A stretch of DNA of 44,755 nucleotides from Nitrospira sp. (GTDB taxonomy: Bacteria; Nitrospirota; Nitrospiria; Nitrospirales; Nitrospiraceae): contig JALHMZ010000022.1 in NCBI GenBank assembly GCA_022843785.1, forward strand, positions 1 to 44,755. Reading direction: 5' to 3'. The notes beneath the pieces were generated by a model. The model did no database searches and was not told where the DNA came from. It worked only from the letters and a program-made list of their open reading frames with translations. Both the position numbers and the translations under genes were made by a program. How positions within the stretch are numbered: the first letter of the stretch is position 1; every line of letters starts with the position of its first letter. Positions 8,996-17,622 of this stretch are shown here, piece by piece.

Positions 8996-9190
8996 TCAAC
9001 CACGCAGTTTATCCACCAACCTCCACGTGTTGATGATACCCTCATTGGGGTGAGTAATCCTTCCGGCCGGAGGGTCGCGCTTCCTGGAAAACCTCCGACT
9101 GGGCAAGCGCATTGAGATCTTTGGGGCGGCCGGCATGGCATCTTGGAGAATAGACACAACCTGCGTCTCGGTGAACTTCGACTGGCGCAT
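8996..9190 (-). pseudogene. IS3-family transposase OrfA fragment
   Basis: The frame starts MRQSKFTETQVVSILQDA, which matches the N-terminus of IS3-family OrfA proteins (MRKSRFTEEQI-type helix). After 18 residues the resemblance ends. The helix-turn-helix remainder and the whole of OrfB are missing, and the sequence goes on in another frame (GRPKDLNALAQSEVFQEARP) before a stop. It is therefore a relic, not a working transposase. GACGGAGG lies just upstream as the old ribosome site. Confidence 0.7.
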
Positions 9191-9240
9191 GGGAACCTCC
9201 GTCTCGGGTGGATATTCTGTGAGAAAGTTCTCCTTCTGAT

Positions 9241-9296
9241 CTGTCTACTTTTGGGGGAGCTTACGCCGTTGGGCCGGGCTGCCCGGTAGTAGACAG
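9241..9296. repeat. Inverted repeat at IS scar
   Basis: CTGTCTACT (9241-9249) and AGTAGACAG (9288-9296) are perfect inverted repeats separated by 38 nt. The left copy continues as TTTTGGGGGAGC, the style of an IS3-group terminal repeat. Its position about 50 nt upstream of the OrfA fragment fits an IS left end, with the second copy perhaps from another IS end or a solo hairpin. Confidence 0.55.
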
Positions 9297-9464
9297 TCTG
9301 CATAGGGAACTATGCTGGTCTGGTTACGTCCCGATGGTCAATCCAGTGGTTCCCAGACGCAGAGATGGGCGGTGCAATAAAGGAGGCGAAGGGACCGGCG
9401 GACTTCAGACCACCGCCGTAACACCCAACGGTCTATCGGATGACAGAAAACGGCCGGAGATGGG

Positions 9465-10403
9465 CTACTGAGTGGTTTCCGAGAGTTTCAGACCGTAGTC
9501 GATAAGGCTCTTGGCGGTGTTCCAGCGGCGCTTGGAGTTGAGAATGACGAGCAGAAGATCGCTCCCGTTGTGAGAGACTTTGGCGATTAAACATCGTCCG
9601 GCTTTTGACGTAAATCCTGTCTTTACCCCCTCGACGCCGGGGATGCGCCCCAACAGACGATTGGTGTTGTGCAGAAGATAGGGCCGATGGCCGCTCACGG
9701 GCGTGATCATCTCCCGTTCTTCACGGACGAGTTCACGGAACACCGGATTCTGCATCGCAGCTTCACTAAGTCGAGCCAGATCCTCCGCTGTTGAATAGTG
9801 CTCCGCTCCATCGAATCCACAGCCATTACTGAAATGGGTGTCATTCAGCCCAAGCTCGAACGCCTTGGCATTCATCAGCGCAACAAACTGTGGCTCGTCT
9901 CCGCCGACATGTTCGACAGCCGCCAGACACGCATCATTTGCAGACACAATCAGCATCGCCTTGAGCAAATCTCCTAAACGAAACACCTCACCGGTTTTCA
10001 AGCGTAAATGCGTCTTGGGCGCGCGCGCGGCATTCTTGCTGATCGTAGCCTGTTCATCCAAATGCCCTCGCTCGAGAATGACAAGCGCCGACATGATTTT
10101 CGTCAAACTCGCCGGCGACATCCGTTTCTCAGACTCATACTCGTAGAGAACGCGGCCAGAGCGAAGCTCTTTCAGCAACACGCTATGGGCCGGGACGGTC
10201 CTCCAGGGCAGCCCCCCATACGACACACCAGGATCCTGAACTGCCGCTCCATTATGCCGGTTGTGATGTATGGCTTTGGCAGACACGGTGGACGGAGATC
10301 CAGCCAACAAGCATGCACACAGCAGCATCCCCACTCCGCATAACCCAAAGAAGTGACACACAGACTGTGGCATGCTGTCATGCTGGCTTGGATTATTCTG
10401 CAT
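9465..10403 (-). CDS. D-alanyl-D-alanine carboxypeptidase (S11, DacA-like)
   Basis: This penicillin-binding protein trims the terminal D-Ala of peptidoglycan pentapeptides in the periplasm. The 312-residue protein has an N-terminal hydrophobic export signal (about residues 16-42). The serine peptidase motifs follow in order: SLTK at 99-102 (nucleophile Ser99), SAN at 154-156, and KTG in GVEGVKTGFT. The chain ends soon after the KTG domain, so the C-terminal beta domain and membrane anchor of classical PBP5 are absent. This resembles the shorter PBP7/DacF-like form. Downstream lies the IS scar region. Confidence 0.9.
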   Translation of the reverse strand: MQNNPSQHDSMPQSVCHFFGLCGVGMLLCACLLAGSPSTVSAKAIHHNRHNGAAVQDPGVSYGGLPWRTVPAHSVLLKELRSGRVLYEYESEKRMSPASLTKIMSALVILERGHLDEQATISKNAARAPKTHLRLKTGEVFRLGDLLKAMLIVSANDACLAAVEHVGGDEPQFVALMNAKAFELGLNDTHFSNGCGFDGAEHYSTAEDLARLSEAAMQNPVFRELVREEREMITPVSGHRPYLLHNTNRLLGRIPGVEGVKTGFTSKAGRCLIAKVSHNGSDLLLVILNSKRRWNTAKSLIDYGLKLSETTQ

Positions 10404-10421
10404 AAGAATGAACGCCGCCCT

Positions 10422-10610
10422 TTATAGTGAGAAGGTCTCCCGCACCTTATCACCTTTCAGGCCACTATCAATCACTTTATGGAAAAACCGAAGCAGGTCG
10501 GCCAGATCGATCCAGAACCCGCAGTTGAGGCAACGGGCATAGATTCGCCTGTTGATGAGGGTATAGTGCCGTTCGACCATCATAAACCCTTTGCACTTGA
10601 GACACTGCAT
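10422..10610 (-). CDS. Small zinc-ribbon protein, 62 aa
   Basis: I place the start at the ATG at 10610, with AGGG 5 nt upstream. Frames further upstream have no start signal. The product begins MQCLKCKGFMMVERHY and has CLNCGFWIDL at mid-length. The two CxxC pairs 30 residues apart form a likely zinc ribbon. The tail DLLRFFHKVIDSG is helical. The family function is not known to me. It lies 18 nt upstream of the carboxypeptidase start and probably shares its transcript. Confidence 0.65.
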   Translation of the reverse strand: MQCLKCKGFMMVERHYTLINRRIYARCLNCGFWIDLADLLRFFHKVIDSGLKGDKVRETFSL

Positions 10611-10630
10611 ACATGCCCTGTTCTCTCTGC

Positions 10631-10837
10631 TTATCGAAGGCGGTTCATCACCAACGCCACACATCCGGCGAGCAATCCGCCACCGATGAGCGTGGTGCCG
10701 AAATAGACGAAGACATTGGTATCCCCGGCCCGCTGAGTCCCCTCCCACAAGTCACGCACACCGCCCTGGACCATGAGGACCGACAAGGTCATCAGCGCCC
10801 CCAAAAGAAACCACCATGCAAAGGATCGAAGCGCCAT
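10631..10837 (-). CDS. Small membrane protein, 68 aa
   Basis: Not recognised. Two hydrophobic segments are visible, about residues 5-24 (SFAWWFLLGALMTLSVLMV) and 44-63 (VYFGTTLIGGGLLAGCVALV). A polar loop containing RDLWEGTQ joins them, and the end is basic, NRLR. This predicts a two-pass inner-membrane protein. No strong ribosome site is seen before the ATG. It sits 20 nt upstream of the zinc-ribbon gene in the same direction. Confidence 0.5.
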   Translation of the reverse strand: MALRSFAWWFLLGALMTLSVLMVQGGVRDLWEGTQRAGDTNVFVYFGTTLIGGGLLAGCVALVMNRLR

Positions 10838-10972
10838 TGTCAGTCTCGCATCGTACGCGGCAACTTGCTTATGGCCACTCTAGCGAAGGGCCCTAGGGCT
10901 GTCAAGAATCGCAGCCATTGCTCTCAAACTGCTGAGCCACCACTGCACCGTGCAGTAGTCCAAGCTGGAATC

Positions 10973-12166
10973 CTACTCTTTCGCCTCCGGTTTCACAGTC
11001 GTTTTCATCCCGCGATGAAGAAAGATGGAGACACTGCCGCTCCCGTTGTCGGCAATGACCAGGCCCGGCTCTTCCGTCCCCGTGGTCGTGACGCGAAACG
11101 AAGAGATGGCAAAAGGGCCGGCCTTTGTCCGGTAATTTCGAGGCGGGTAGTGAAACGTCCCATCCCCTTTCCCAAACAAGATCGACAAATCACTCGATTG
11201 CAGATTGACGATAGCCACATCCATCCAGCGATCCCCGTTGAAATCACGCGCCAGCCCGAAATTAGGCCCCGCATTGGCGCCGGAATCCTTGCCGGGGCGA
11301 AACGTGGCATTGCCGTTGCCGAGCAGCGTCGTGAAACTGTCTCGTTCCCCATTGATCACTAACAGATCACTGTTCTGATCATTGTCGAAGTCTGCGAAAC
11401 TGACTCCCAGCGGTCGTTTTCCCGCCGAATAGTCCTTGGGGCCTCGAAACGAACCATCGCCATTACCCAGCCAAATCGACACCGCATTCGACATCGGCCC
11501 TCCGTTCGTCACAACCAAATCCGGCTTCCCATCCCGATCGAGATCGGACAGGGCTACAGAAGTTGGAGTGTCACCGTACTCATATTGGGCACCATGCCGA
11601 AACTCCCCCGTCCCCGTACCCAGAAAAATCTTGACCTTGTCGTTACGAAGCGCCACGACCAAGTCAGCATGACGATCGCCATTCACATCGCCGATCGCCA
11701 ATGCGACCGGGGTCCGATACACCGGATAGTGGGGCCCTTCGGCAAATCTCCCATTCCCATGTCCGAGCAAGATCGCGATTTCGTCCCCGCCCGGACAGGC
11801 TAACGCCACATCGGCATGCCCATCATGATTAAAGTCATCCATCGCAAGCGCGCGCGGCTCCTGACAGACATGCACCTGCACTTGATCCTGAAACGTTCCG
11901 TCGCCGTTACCTAATAGGATTGAAAGCGTGTTGCTTGAGATATTTGTGGTAACGAGATCCGTGAGGGAATCGTGGTTGAGATCACCGGTTGTAATGGTAG
12001 TGGGATTTTTGCCAACTTTATAGCTGGCAAAGTAATAGAAAAGATCTGGAGGGGTATACGGTTCGGTTTTGGAGCAGGCGATGACACCGCCCAATATCAA
12101 ACAGACCGACAGAATACCGAGCGCATGCCTTCTGGAATGGAACTCTCTGAATCTTGACACACCCAC
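10973..12166 (-). CDS. FG-GAP/VCBS repeat lipoprotein
   Basis: The likely start is GTG at 12166 (AGGA 7 nt upstream), giving 397 residues. An N-terminal signal with basic HSRRH and hydrophobic ILSVCLILGG leads to the lipobox GVIAC, so Cys31 would be lipidated. The rest is about seven FG-GAP/VCBS repeats with recurring motifs such as DLNHDSLTDLV, DVNGDRHADLVV, DLDRDGKPDLVV and LLGNGDGTF. The D-x-N/D-x-D-G loops are of the calcium-binding type and form a beta-propeller. A surface scaffold or adhesion role is plausible but unproven. It stands alone on the minus strand. Confidence 0.85.
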   Translation of the reverse strand: MGVSRFREFHSRRHALGILSVCLILGGVIACSKTEPYTPPDLFYYFASYKVGKNPTTITTGDLNHDSLTDLVTTNISSNTLSILLGNGDGTFQDQVQVHVCQEPRALAMDDFNHDGHADVALACPGGDEIAILLGHGNGRFAEGPHYPVYRTPVALAIGDVNGDRHADLVVALRNDKVKIFLGTGTGEFRHGAQYEYGDTPTSVALSDLDRDGKPDLVVTNGGPMSNAVSIWLGNGDGSFRGPKDYSAGKRPLGVSFADFDNDQNSDLLVINGERDSFTTLLGNGNATFRPGKDSGANAGPNFGLARDFNGDRWMDVAIVNLQSSDLSILFGKGDGTFHYPPRNYRTKAGPFAISSFRVTTTGTEEPGLVIADNGSGSVSIFLHRGMKTTVKPEAKE

Positions 12167-12284
12167 GCTGTATTCCTGTATCGACAAGGACGTACCGATA
12201 GGCCTATTGCCGTGCTACCCGGAATACCCAGTATACAGAGGCGCTCTTTTCTCTGGCAATGTTGCAGAACATAGACAGGAACCT

Positions 12285-12314
12285 TTGAATTTCACTCTCT
12301 GCTTGAGCTAGAAT
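12285..12314 (+). promoter_or_regulatory. Probable sigma-70 promoter for the 12342 gene
   Basis: TTGAAT (12285-12290) and TAGAAT (12309-12314) are 18 nt apart. Transcription would begin near 12321, about 20 nt before the ATG at 12342, which has a GAGGAGGG ribosome site. Confidence 0.6.
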
Positions 12315-12341
12315 GCATCCTCTTTTTTGAGGAGGGCTCCA

Positions 12342-12662
12342 ATGAGTAAGATTGTGAACGTTGATATCACGATGTACGGAATCGCTGAAGTGCTGCACTG
12401 GTGCCATACTCGCAATAAGGGGCGCGTCGGAGGTGTGGACACGGCCGGCTTTGAGAAGATGAAGGCCTACTTGGCTGAGAAACCCCAATCGGGTGATTAC
12501 TTTACGCTGGACCAATTCTGGAAGAAAAAAGTGACACTCCCGTTGACCGAGGATGAAGTGGAGACCATCGACCGCTGCCTCTACGACATCCCGAACTTCG
12601 ACAACGATCCTTTGCCGCAAATTCGTCACAAGTTCTGGCCTCAGGAGAAAGCCGCTCACTGA
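12342..12662 (+). CDS. Hypothetical cytosolic protein, 106 aa
   Basis: Not recognised. The ATG at 12342 follows GAGGAGGGCTCCA and a good promoter, so expression is likely. The product is hydrophilic, begins MSKIVNVDITMYGIAEVLHW, and has GDYFTLDQFWKKKVTLPLT at mid-length. There are no membrane segments, signal peptide or cysteine motif. It is divergent from the FG-GAP lipoprotein and stands alone. Confidence 0.7.
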   Translation: MSKIVNVDITMYGIAEVLHWCHTRNKGRVGGVDTAGFEKMKAYLAEKPQSGDYFTLDQFWKKKVTLPLTEDEVETIDRCLYDIPNFDNDPLPQIRHKFWPQEKAAH

Positions 12663-12849
12663 CAATCGTACTCATCTGCGCTTCGCAATGAGTACCGCGT
12701 GAGTTGCGAAGCTGAGTCGGCCCGTTGTGTATGGAGAAGGGTGCGCTACGTCGCGTCACTCACAACGCAGCACTCATAACTGAAAGGACCGGCGGTTCGG
12801 CTTGAAGAGCCGGACGAGCGCAGAAGAAGTATATCGCGAATGATACGGG

Positions 12850-13851
12850 CTAGAGAGAGCCTTCGCCCTTGAGGTACTTACGGAATTTATCCATCAGCTC
12901 GGCGCCCAACGTGCCTCCCTCCGGTTTCTTGGTCGAAGGATCGGCGAAGTGGCTGCGGATTTCCTGAAGACGTTTTTCTGCTTGATCGTTTCCTTGCAGC
13001 CGCTTGGTTTTCTCGAGCGCAGTCCCGAACGCGTCGAACGTTAACTCCTGATACCCGAACGAACGAATGCGCTTGACTGCTTTCATCATCGCTTGATTTC
13101 TGAATTTCGTGAGATTTTCCTCGTCGATTTGGGAGAGCCCGAGCTTCCGCGCCCTCCGCTCCGCAGCCTTTCGAATCCCGCTTCGCACAAATTCAGGAGC
13201 CGTTTGCAGCCGCTTCCAGGCTTCGTCGGTCCAGGCAACACCCTCGTGGGGGGTCTCCCACAGCTCGCGAAGGACGGCTTCATCGATGCGGACAAGGCGC
13301 TTCTGCTTGGCCAGATCCTCGGCATCCCGTTTCATCATGTCGGTGACGAAGTCCAGCGCGATAGACGGCGACTCTTTGATTTTCTCCTGAAGCTGCGCCA
13401 ATGCGCCTTCCGTCCATTCCATCGGAGGCCCGGCGGCTTCTTGAAGATCGCCGAGCGCTTCCACCTTCTCGTAGAGCTCGACATTCACTTCGAGATGGCC
13501 CCGCTCTTTCGCGACCTCCTCAGCAATTTGTTTAATCATGGCCCGCATGAACTCAGGAACGTTTGCCAGACGCTCCTTGGCGGCCGCAGTCCACGGCAGG
13601 TGTCCCTGCGCCATATCCTCGGCAGCTGCTGCCAGCTCGGACTCTCCGCCCATGCCGCCCATCATCTGCCCCTTGAATCGATCGAGAATCTCCTCCGTAA
13701 TCTCTTCATAGCCCAACTCCCGCGCCTTTTTCTCGGCGACACGACGGACCATCCCACGCAGGAATATCGGCGCGCGCTCCATGCGTTTGAGCGCGCCGGC
13801 AGTCCAGCGAAGTTCTGTGGCGGCGGATTCCGGTGAATCTGAAGTCGGCAT
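12850..13851 (-). CDS. PCP_red-type repeat protein (four repeats)
   Basis: From the ATG at 13851 (AAGGA, 7-nt spacer) the product has 333 residues. Four units resemble the PCP_red domain (named after the 57-kDa subunit of protochlorophyllide reductase). Each has the pattern W(T)xxAxxRLxxxPxFxRxxxxxxxExxAxxxG. Examples are LRWTAGALKRMERAPIFLRG, LPWTAAAKERLANVPEFMRA and VAWTDEAWKRLQTAPEFVRS; the third repeat (MEWTEGALAQLQEKIKESPS) is more diverged. The protein is soluble and highly charged. No chlorophyll genes occur here, so the domain name does not imply that reaction. It lies 19 nt after ihfB in the same direction. Confidence 0.75.
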   Translation of the reverse strand: MPTSDSPESAATELRWTAGALKRMERAPIFLRGMVRRVAEKKARELGYEEITEEILDRFKGQMMGGMGGESELAAAAEDMAQGHLPWTAAAKERLANVPEFMRAMIKQIAEEVAKERGHLEVNVELYEKVEALGDLQEAAGPPMEWTEGALAQLQEKIKESPSIALDFVTDMMKRDAEDLAKQKRLVRIDEAVLRELWETPHEGVAWTDEAWKRLQTAPEFVRSGIRKAAERRARKLGLSQIDEENLTKFRNQAMMKAVKRIRSFGYQELTFDAFGTALEKTKRLQGNDQAEKRLQEIRSHFADPSTKKPEGGTLGAELMDKFRKYLKGEGSL

Positions 13852-13870
13852 GACGATCCTTTTCAAAGGG

Positions 13871-14149
13871 CTATTGATTCAACAGCTCTTTCAATTCCTT
13901 GCCGGCCTTGAAGAACGGCACTCGCTTGGCCGGCACAGCCACCGTCGCCCCGGTCTTCGGATTACGGCCTTCCTTCATGCGGCGCGCCCGCAGACGGAAA
14001 CTGCCGAATCCGCGAATCTCCGTCTTATCGCCGTTTTTCAACGAATCCCTCACACAGTCAAAAATCGTGTTGACGACCACCTCGGCTTGCCGTTTCGTCA
14101 ACGTCGTGACTTGCTCGGAAACCCGCTCAATGATCTGCGCCTTCGTCAT
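13871..14149 (-). CDS. ihfB: Integration host factor beta-like / HU-family DNA-binding protein
   Basis: A 92-residue histone-like protein that bends DNA. The start MTKAQIIERVSEQV is at 14149, with GGGAGCAAGG upstream. EIRGFGSFRLRARRMKEGRN and NPKTGATVAVPAKRVPFFKA are the beta-arm and C-terminal signatures. The EIRGFGSF string and the position downstream of rpsA match ihfB in other bacteria, so IHF-beta is the best name. Generic HU cannot be ruled out. A second HU-type gene lies at 36722. Confidence 0.85.
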   Translation of the reverse strand: MTKAQIIERVSEQVTTLTKRQAEVVVNTIFDCVRDSLKNGDKTEIRGFGSFRLRARRMKEGRNPKTGATVAVPAKRVPFFKAGKELKELLNQ

Positions 14150-14217
14150 GCCTTGCTCCCTTCGCTCCGTTGATCCAAGCTCATTTCCTTGGAACCTGCC
14201 GGCACACACTGCCGCCG

Positions 14218-15120
14218 CTAAAAGGCCATCAGATACTTCATGCTCACACCCGGATGAAAGTCCAGCTTGGGAAACAGCCCTGCAAACTGGGACTCCAGCA
14301 AGTCGCGAACGGAAAAACGCCGGCGCGGCTCGACGACTTTCGGTTCGCCTTCGATACCGACGATATCCGCAGCCAATTGAATGGCGTCGTCCAAGTTACC
14401 AAGCTCATCGACAAGCTTCGCCTCCTTCGCTTGACGTCCCGTGAAAATTCGTCCATCCGCCAACGCCTGGGCCTCGGCCAGCTCCATCGCCCGCCCTTCC
14501 GCCACCGCCTCGATGAATTGCTTGTGCACATCGTCCATGACGGCTTGCATCAAGCCCCGCTCTTCCTCGCTCATCTTGCGGAGCGGAGACCCGACATCCT
14601 TGAATTTCCCGCTCTTGATGACCACGCCCTCGATGCCGATCTTTTGAAGCAACCCCTCGACGTTGGCCGTCTCCATGATGACGCCGATACTACCGGTCAG
14701 CGTCCCGGGATTCGCGACGATCCGATCCGTGGCCGCGGCAATATAATAGCCTCCGGAAGCCGCGACGTTCCCCATTGAGGCAATCACTGTTTTACTGGTT
14801 TTGCTCCGAACCTGTCTGACTGCATCGTAAATTTCTTGCGATGGCACGACTCCGCCGCCGGGACTGTCGATGCGCAGCACGATTGCCTTGACGGAAGGAT
14901 TCTCGCTGAACCGCTTCAACTCTCCAACCGTCACCTGCGAATCCATGATCACCCCTTCAATACGGATCACGGCGATCCGGTCCCCGGACGACAAATCGAG
15001 ATCCGGAAACAAGACATTCAGTAGAACCATCCCCCCAAATCCGGCCGCCAGCACCCAGAACAGAGTGCGTAACGGCCGGCGCTTGGGAGAGCGCTCTTCC
15101 CTGATCAATTCATCCGCCAT
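14218..15120 (-). CDS. sppA: Signal peptide peptidase SppA (36K type)
   Basis: SppA degrades signal peptides left in the membrane after protein export. The 300-residue protein has one N-terminal membrane segment (about residues 20-40, LFWVLAAGFGGMVLLNVLF). The ClpP-like serine protease fold of family S49 follows. The catalytic Ser is in NVAASGGYYIAAATD and the catalytic Lys in VIKSGKFKDVGSP. This is the short form with a single S49 domain, unlike the 67-kDa E. coli enzyme. It sits 42 nt after rpsA and 68 nt before ihfB. Confidence 0.93.
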   Translation of the reverse strand: MADELIREERSPKRRPLRTLFWVLAAGFGGMVLLNVLFPDLDLSSGDRIAVIRIEGVIMDSQVTVGELKRFSENPSVKAIVLRIDSPGGGVVPSQEIYDAVRQVRSKTSKTVIASMGNVAASGGYYIAAATDRIVANPGTLTGSIGVIMETANVEGLLQKIGIEGVVIKSGKFKDVGSPLRKMSEEERGLMQAVMDDVHKQFIEAVAEGRAMELAEAQALADGRIFTGRQAKEAKLVDELGNLDDAIQLAADIVGIEGEPKVVEPRRRFSVRDLLESQFAGLFPKLDFHPGVSMKYLMAF

Positions 15121-15162
15121 GATACGTCACCCGCTTCAACAGCAGTGTCATTGAGTTCGGGC

Positions 15163-16872
15163 TTAGTCGTCCGACTGCGATCGCTTCCGGTTCTGCTTGG
15201 CCGCACGACCAAAGCTTTGGTCCAGAACCCCCTGCGAGGAATGATATTCGTCCACCTGTTTGCGATCAGAATCGAGCTGGTGGTCGCGAAGGCTGAGCGC
15301 GATCTTGCGTTCTTCCCGATCAACCTTAATGATCTTGGCGGTCACGCCGTCTTGAAGCTTGAACTTCTCTTCAAGTTTGGCTTGCGGCTCAACGCCGGTC
15401 TCACTAATATGGATCAACCCTTCGACTCCGCCGTCCAGCTCAATGAAAATTCCAAAATCAGCGATCTTGCTGATTTTTCCGGCGACCGAGTCACCAACAT
15501 GGTATTGCGCAGGGATCGCATCTTCCCACGGATCACGGCTCAGCTGTTTGTACCCCAGCGACAACCGCTCTTTCTCCTTGTCGATGCGCAACACAATGGC
15601 TTCAACCTTCTGCGCTTTTTTGAAGAGTTCAGAAGGATGCTTGATATGCTTCGTCCATGACATGTCGGAAATATGGATCAGCCCGTCGATGCCTTCTTCA
15701 AGTCCGATGAAAGCCCCGAAATCGGTCAGGCTCTTCACCTTCCCTTCGATGCGTGTCCCGATGGGATATTTGCTTTCAATCATGTCCCAAGGATTAGGAG
15801 CAGTCTGCTTCATCCCGAGCGAGATTTTTCGGCTCGCCGGATCGACGTTCAACACCGCTGCTTCCACCTGATCGCCCACCGCCACCACTCTCGACGGATG
15901 CCGCACTTCATGGGTCCAGGACATTTCCGAAACATGGACCAGACCTTCAACGCCCGGCTCAAGCTCCACAAACGCTCCATAATCCGTGAGACTCACAACA
16001 CGTCCGCGCACCCTCGTGCCGATCGGATACTTGCCCGCAACGTTGGTCCAGGGATCCGCACTTTTCTGCTTGAGCCCCAACGAGATGCGGCCTGTTTCCC
16101 GATCGTACTTCAATACCGTCACTTCAACCTTATCGCCGACGGTAAACAGTTCAGAGGGATGCCCCACTCGCCCCCAGGACATATCCGTGATATGCAGCAA
16201 CCCGTCGATGCCGCCAAGGTCAATAAAAGAGCCATAGTCCGTAATGTTCTTGACCATGCCCTGAATGAGCTGCCCTTCCTTGAGGTTGGCCAGCGTGGTC
16301 TGCCGCTTCTTGTCTCTGGTTTCCTCCAGGAGCACCCGGCGGGACACCACGACATTGCCGCGGCGGTGATTGATCTTGATGATTTTCAGAGGGAAGGTCT
16401 TGCCGACAAGCCCGTCGAGATCGCGCACAGGATGGAGGTCGATTTGCGAGCCCGGCAAAAACGCTTTGACCCCGATATCCACCATCATCCCGCCCTTGAT
16501 GCGCGAGATGATCTTACCTTCGATGCTCTTTTCGTCTTTGTAGAGTGTTTCCAGTTCTTCCCAAATCTTCATCTTGTCCGCTTTTTCTTTGGACAAAACA
16601 AGATTGCCGTCCGAATCTTCACATTCTTCGATATAGACTTGGAGGCGGTCGCCGACCTTGAGATTTTGAATTTCTTCGGCCGAGAACTGATCGCCTGGAA
16701 TCACCCCTTCCGATTTGTAACCGATATCGACGACCACCTTGTCCTTGGTGAGCGCCACCACACGGCCCTCGGTAATCGTTCCCTCTTCGAGGTTCCGGAA
16801 TGTTTCTTCGTACAACGCGGCTAACGTCTCGCGGTCTAACTGCACTTCACTGTCTTTGGACACTGTACTCAT
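15163..16872 (-). CDS. rpsA: 30S ribosomal protein S1
   Basis: S1 brings mRNA to the 30S subunit. The 569-residue protein has six S1 RNA-binding domains, as in the E. coli form. Recurring boundaries are visible as GRVVALTKDKVVVDIGYKSE, VDIGVKAFLPGSQID, SFIDLGGIDGLLHITDMSW, AFVELEPGVEGLVHVSEMSW, AFIGLEEGIDGLIHISDMSW and IFIELDGGVEGLIHISETGV. The first two are the degenerate ribosome-binding type. The ATG at 16872 has GGAAGGGTAGG upstream. It follows plsC by 57 nt and cmk before that, the conserved cmk-rpsA order. Confidence 0.97.
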   Translation of the reverse strand: MSTVSKDSEVQLDRETLAALYEETFRNLEEGTITEGRVVALTKDKVVVDIGYKSEGVIPGDQFSAEEIQNLKVGDRLQVYIEECEDSDGNLVLSKEKADKMKIWEELETLYKDEKSIEGKIISRIKGGMMVDIGVKAFLPGSQIDLHPVRDLDGLVGKTFPLKIIKINHRRGNVVVSRRVLLEETRDKKRQTTLANLKEGQLIQGMVKNITDYGSFIDLGGIDGLLHITDMSWGRVGHPSELFTVGDKVEVTVLKYDRETGRISLGLKQKSADPWTNVAGKYPIGTRVRGRVVSLTDYGAFVELEPGVEGLVHVSEMSWTHEVRHPSRVVAVGDQVEAAVLNVDPASRKISLGMKQTAPNPWDMIESKYPIGTRIEGKVKSLTDFGAFIGLEEGIDGLIHISDMSWTKHIKHPSELFKKAQKVEAIVLRIDKEKERLSLGYKQLSRDPWEDAIPAQYHVGDSVAGKISKIADFGIFIELDGGVEGLIHISETGVEPQAKLEEKFKLQDGVTAKIIKVDREERKIALSLRDHQLDSDRKQVDEYHSSQGVLDQSFGRAAKQNRKRSQSDD

Positions 16873-16929
16873 TGTAAACGTCCTACCCTTCCGACTCGCG
16901 TCGGGTGCTGATGGTGAATGCCACCGGGC

Positions 16930-17622
16930 TCACTCAGCGTTGCGAGCACCGGCGATCGGTCCCTGCGGTGTTGCCTGCGGCTGGTCCTCTTTCCCTGCGG
17001 GAGGAGGCACGTCACCCAGCACTGCAATCTGTTCAATCACCGTCCGGCTGACCAGCTGATAAAACTGTTTGGTCTCGGCTTTCTCTTTCCGCTCTCCTGC
17101 TTCAAATGTAATCGGAGCTCCGAATCGCACGCTAATTTGACGCCATCGAGGCCACCGGGCTCCGGTCGGTAGCACATCGAATGTCCCTTTCAGATAGGCC
17201 GGAACCACCGGGCATCCCGTCTGCGAAACAATCACCCCGATGCCGGCCTTGGGCGGCTTGAGATGCCCATCTCGGCTTCGCCCGCCTTCCGGGAAAATGA
17301 CCACCACTTTGCCGTCTCGAATCAAATTGATGGCCTTCCCGAACGCCTCTCGATCCAACCGGCCCATCCGTACGGGTATCCACCCCAGCGACTGCAAAAT
17401 TCCATTCAGTACTGGAATGGGAAACAGATCGTTGCGCCCAAGATACCAGGCCCTCCGGTTCATCCCGCAACCGAGCATCGGAATGTCGAGGTAGCTGGCA
17501 TGATTCGCAGCAACCAGCACCCCTCCCGTGGCGGGAATCTGCCCTATGACCCGATAACGAAACCATAGTATGCCGATCACCCTCGCGAGAATCCAGAGAA
17601 TACCGTACGCAACGTTGGTCAC
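16930..17622 (-). CDS. plsC: 1-acyl-sn-glycerol-3-phosphate acyltransferase
   Basis: PlsC makes phosphatidic acid by acylating lysophosphatidic acid at the inner membrane. The 230-residue protein starts at GTG 17622 with a hydrophobic N-terminus. The catalytic NHASYLD (HX4D) is followed by GWIPVRM and by FPEGGRSRDG, the glycerophosphate-binding motif. It overlaps the cmk stop by 4 nt (GTGA), so translation is coupled. The tail PPPAGKEDQPQATPQG is probably disordered. Confidence 0.9.
   Translation of the reverse strand: MTNVAYGILWILARVIGILWFRYRVIGQIPATGGVLVAANHASYLDIPMLGCGMNRRAWYLGRNDLFPIPVLNGILQSLGWIPVRMGRLDREAFGKAINLIRDGKVVVIFPEGGRSRDGHLKPPKAGIGVIVSQTGCPVVPAYLKGTFDVLPTGARWPRWRQISVRFGAPITFEAGERKEKAETKQFYQLVSRTVIEQIAVLGDVPPPAGKEDQPQATPQGPIAGARNAE

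Larger units (their letters stand above)
8611..9464. other. Long non-coding gap with insertion-sequence scar
   Basis: This 854-nt stretch between the ComEA-like gene and the carboxypeptidase has no convincing intact gene. It holds an IS3-type transposase N-terminal fragment (8996-9190) and a 9-bp inverted repeat (9241-9296). A 92-codon plus frame (8755-9033) has no ribosome site or recognisable composition. The region near 9395-9416 has a weak CGGCGG/CCGCCG hairpin downstream of the carboxypeptidase gene. Confidence 0.6.

Noticed and set aside
8755..9033. 92-codon plus-strand frame
   Set aside because: No ribosome site, no recognisable sequence, and it overlaps the IS scar on the other strand.
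12793..12820. Hairpin TTCGGCT/AGCCGGA downstream of the PCP_red gene
   Set aside because: The stem is short with a wobble and there is no T-run on the minus strand, so I do not call it a terminator.
15673..16824. 383-codon plus-strand open frame opposite rpsA
   Set aside because: Antisense of repeated S1 domains; its apparent internal repetition only mirrors them.
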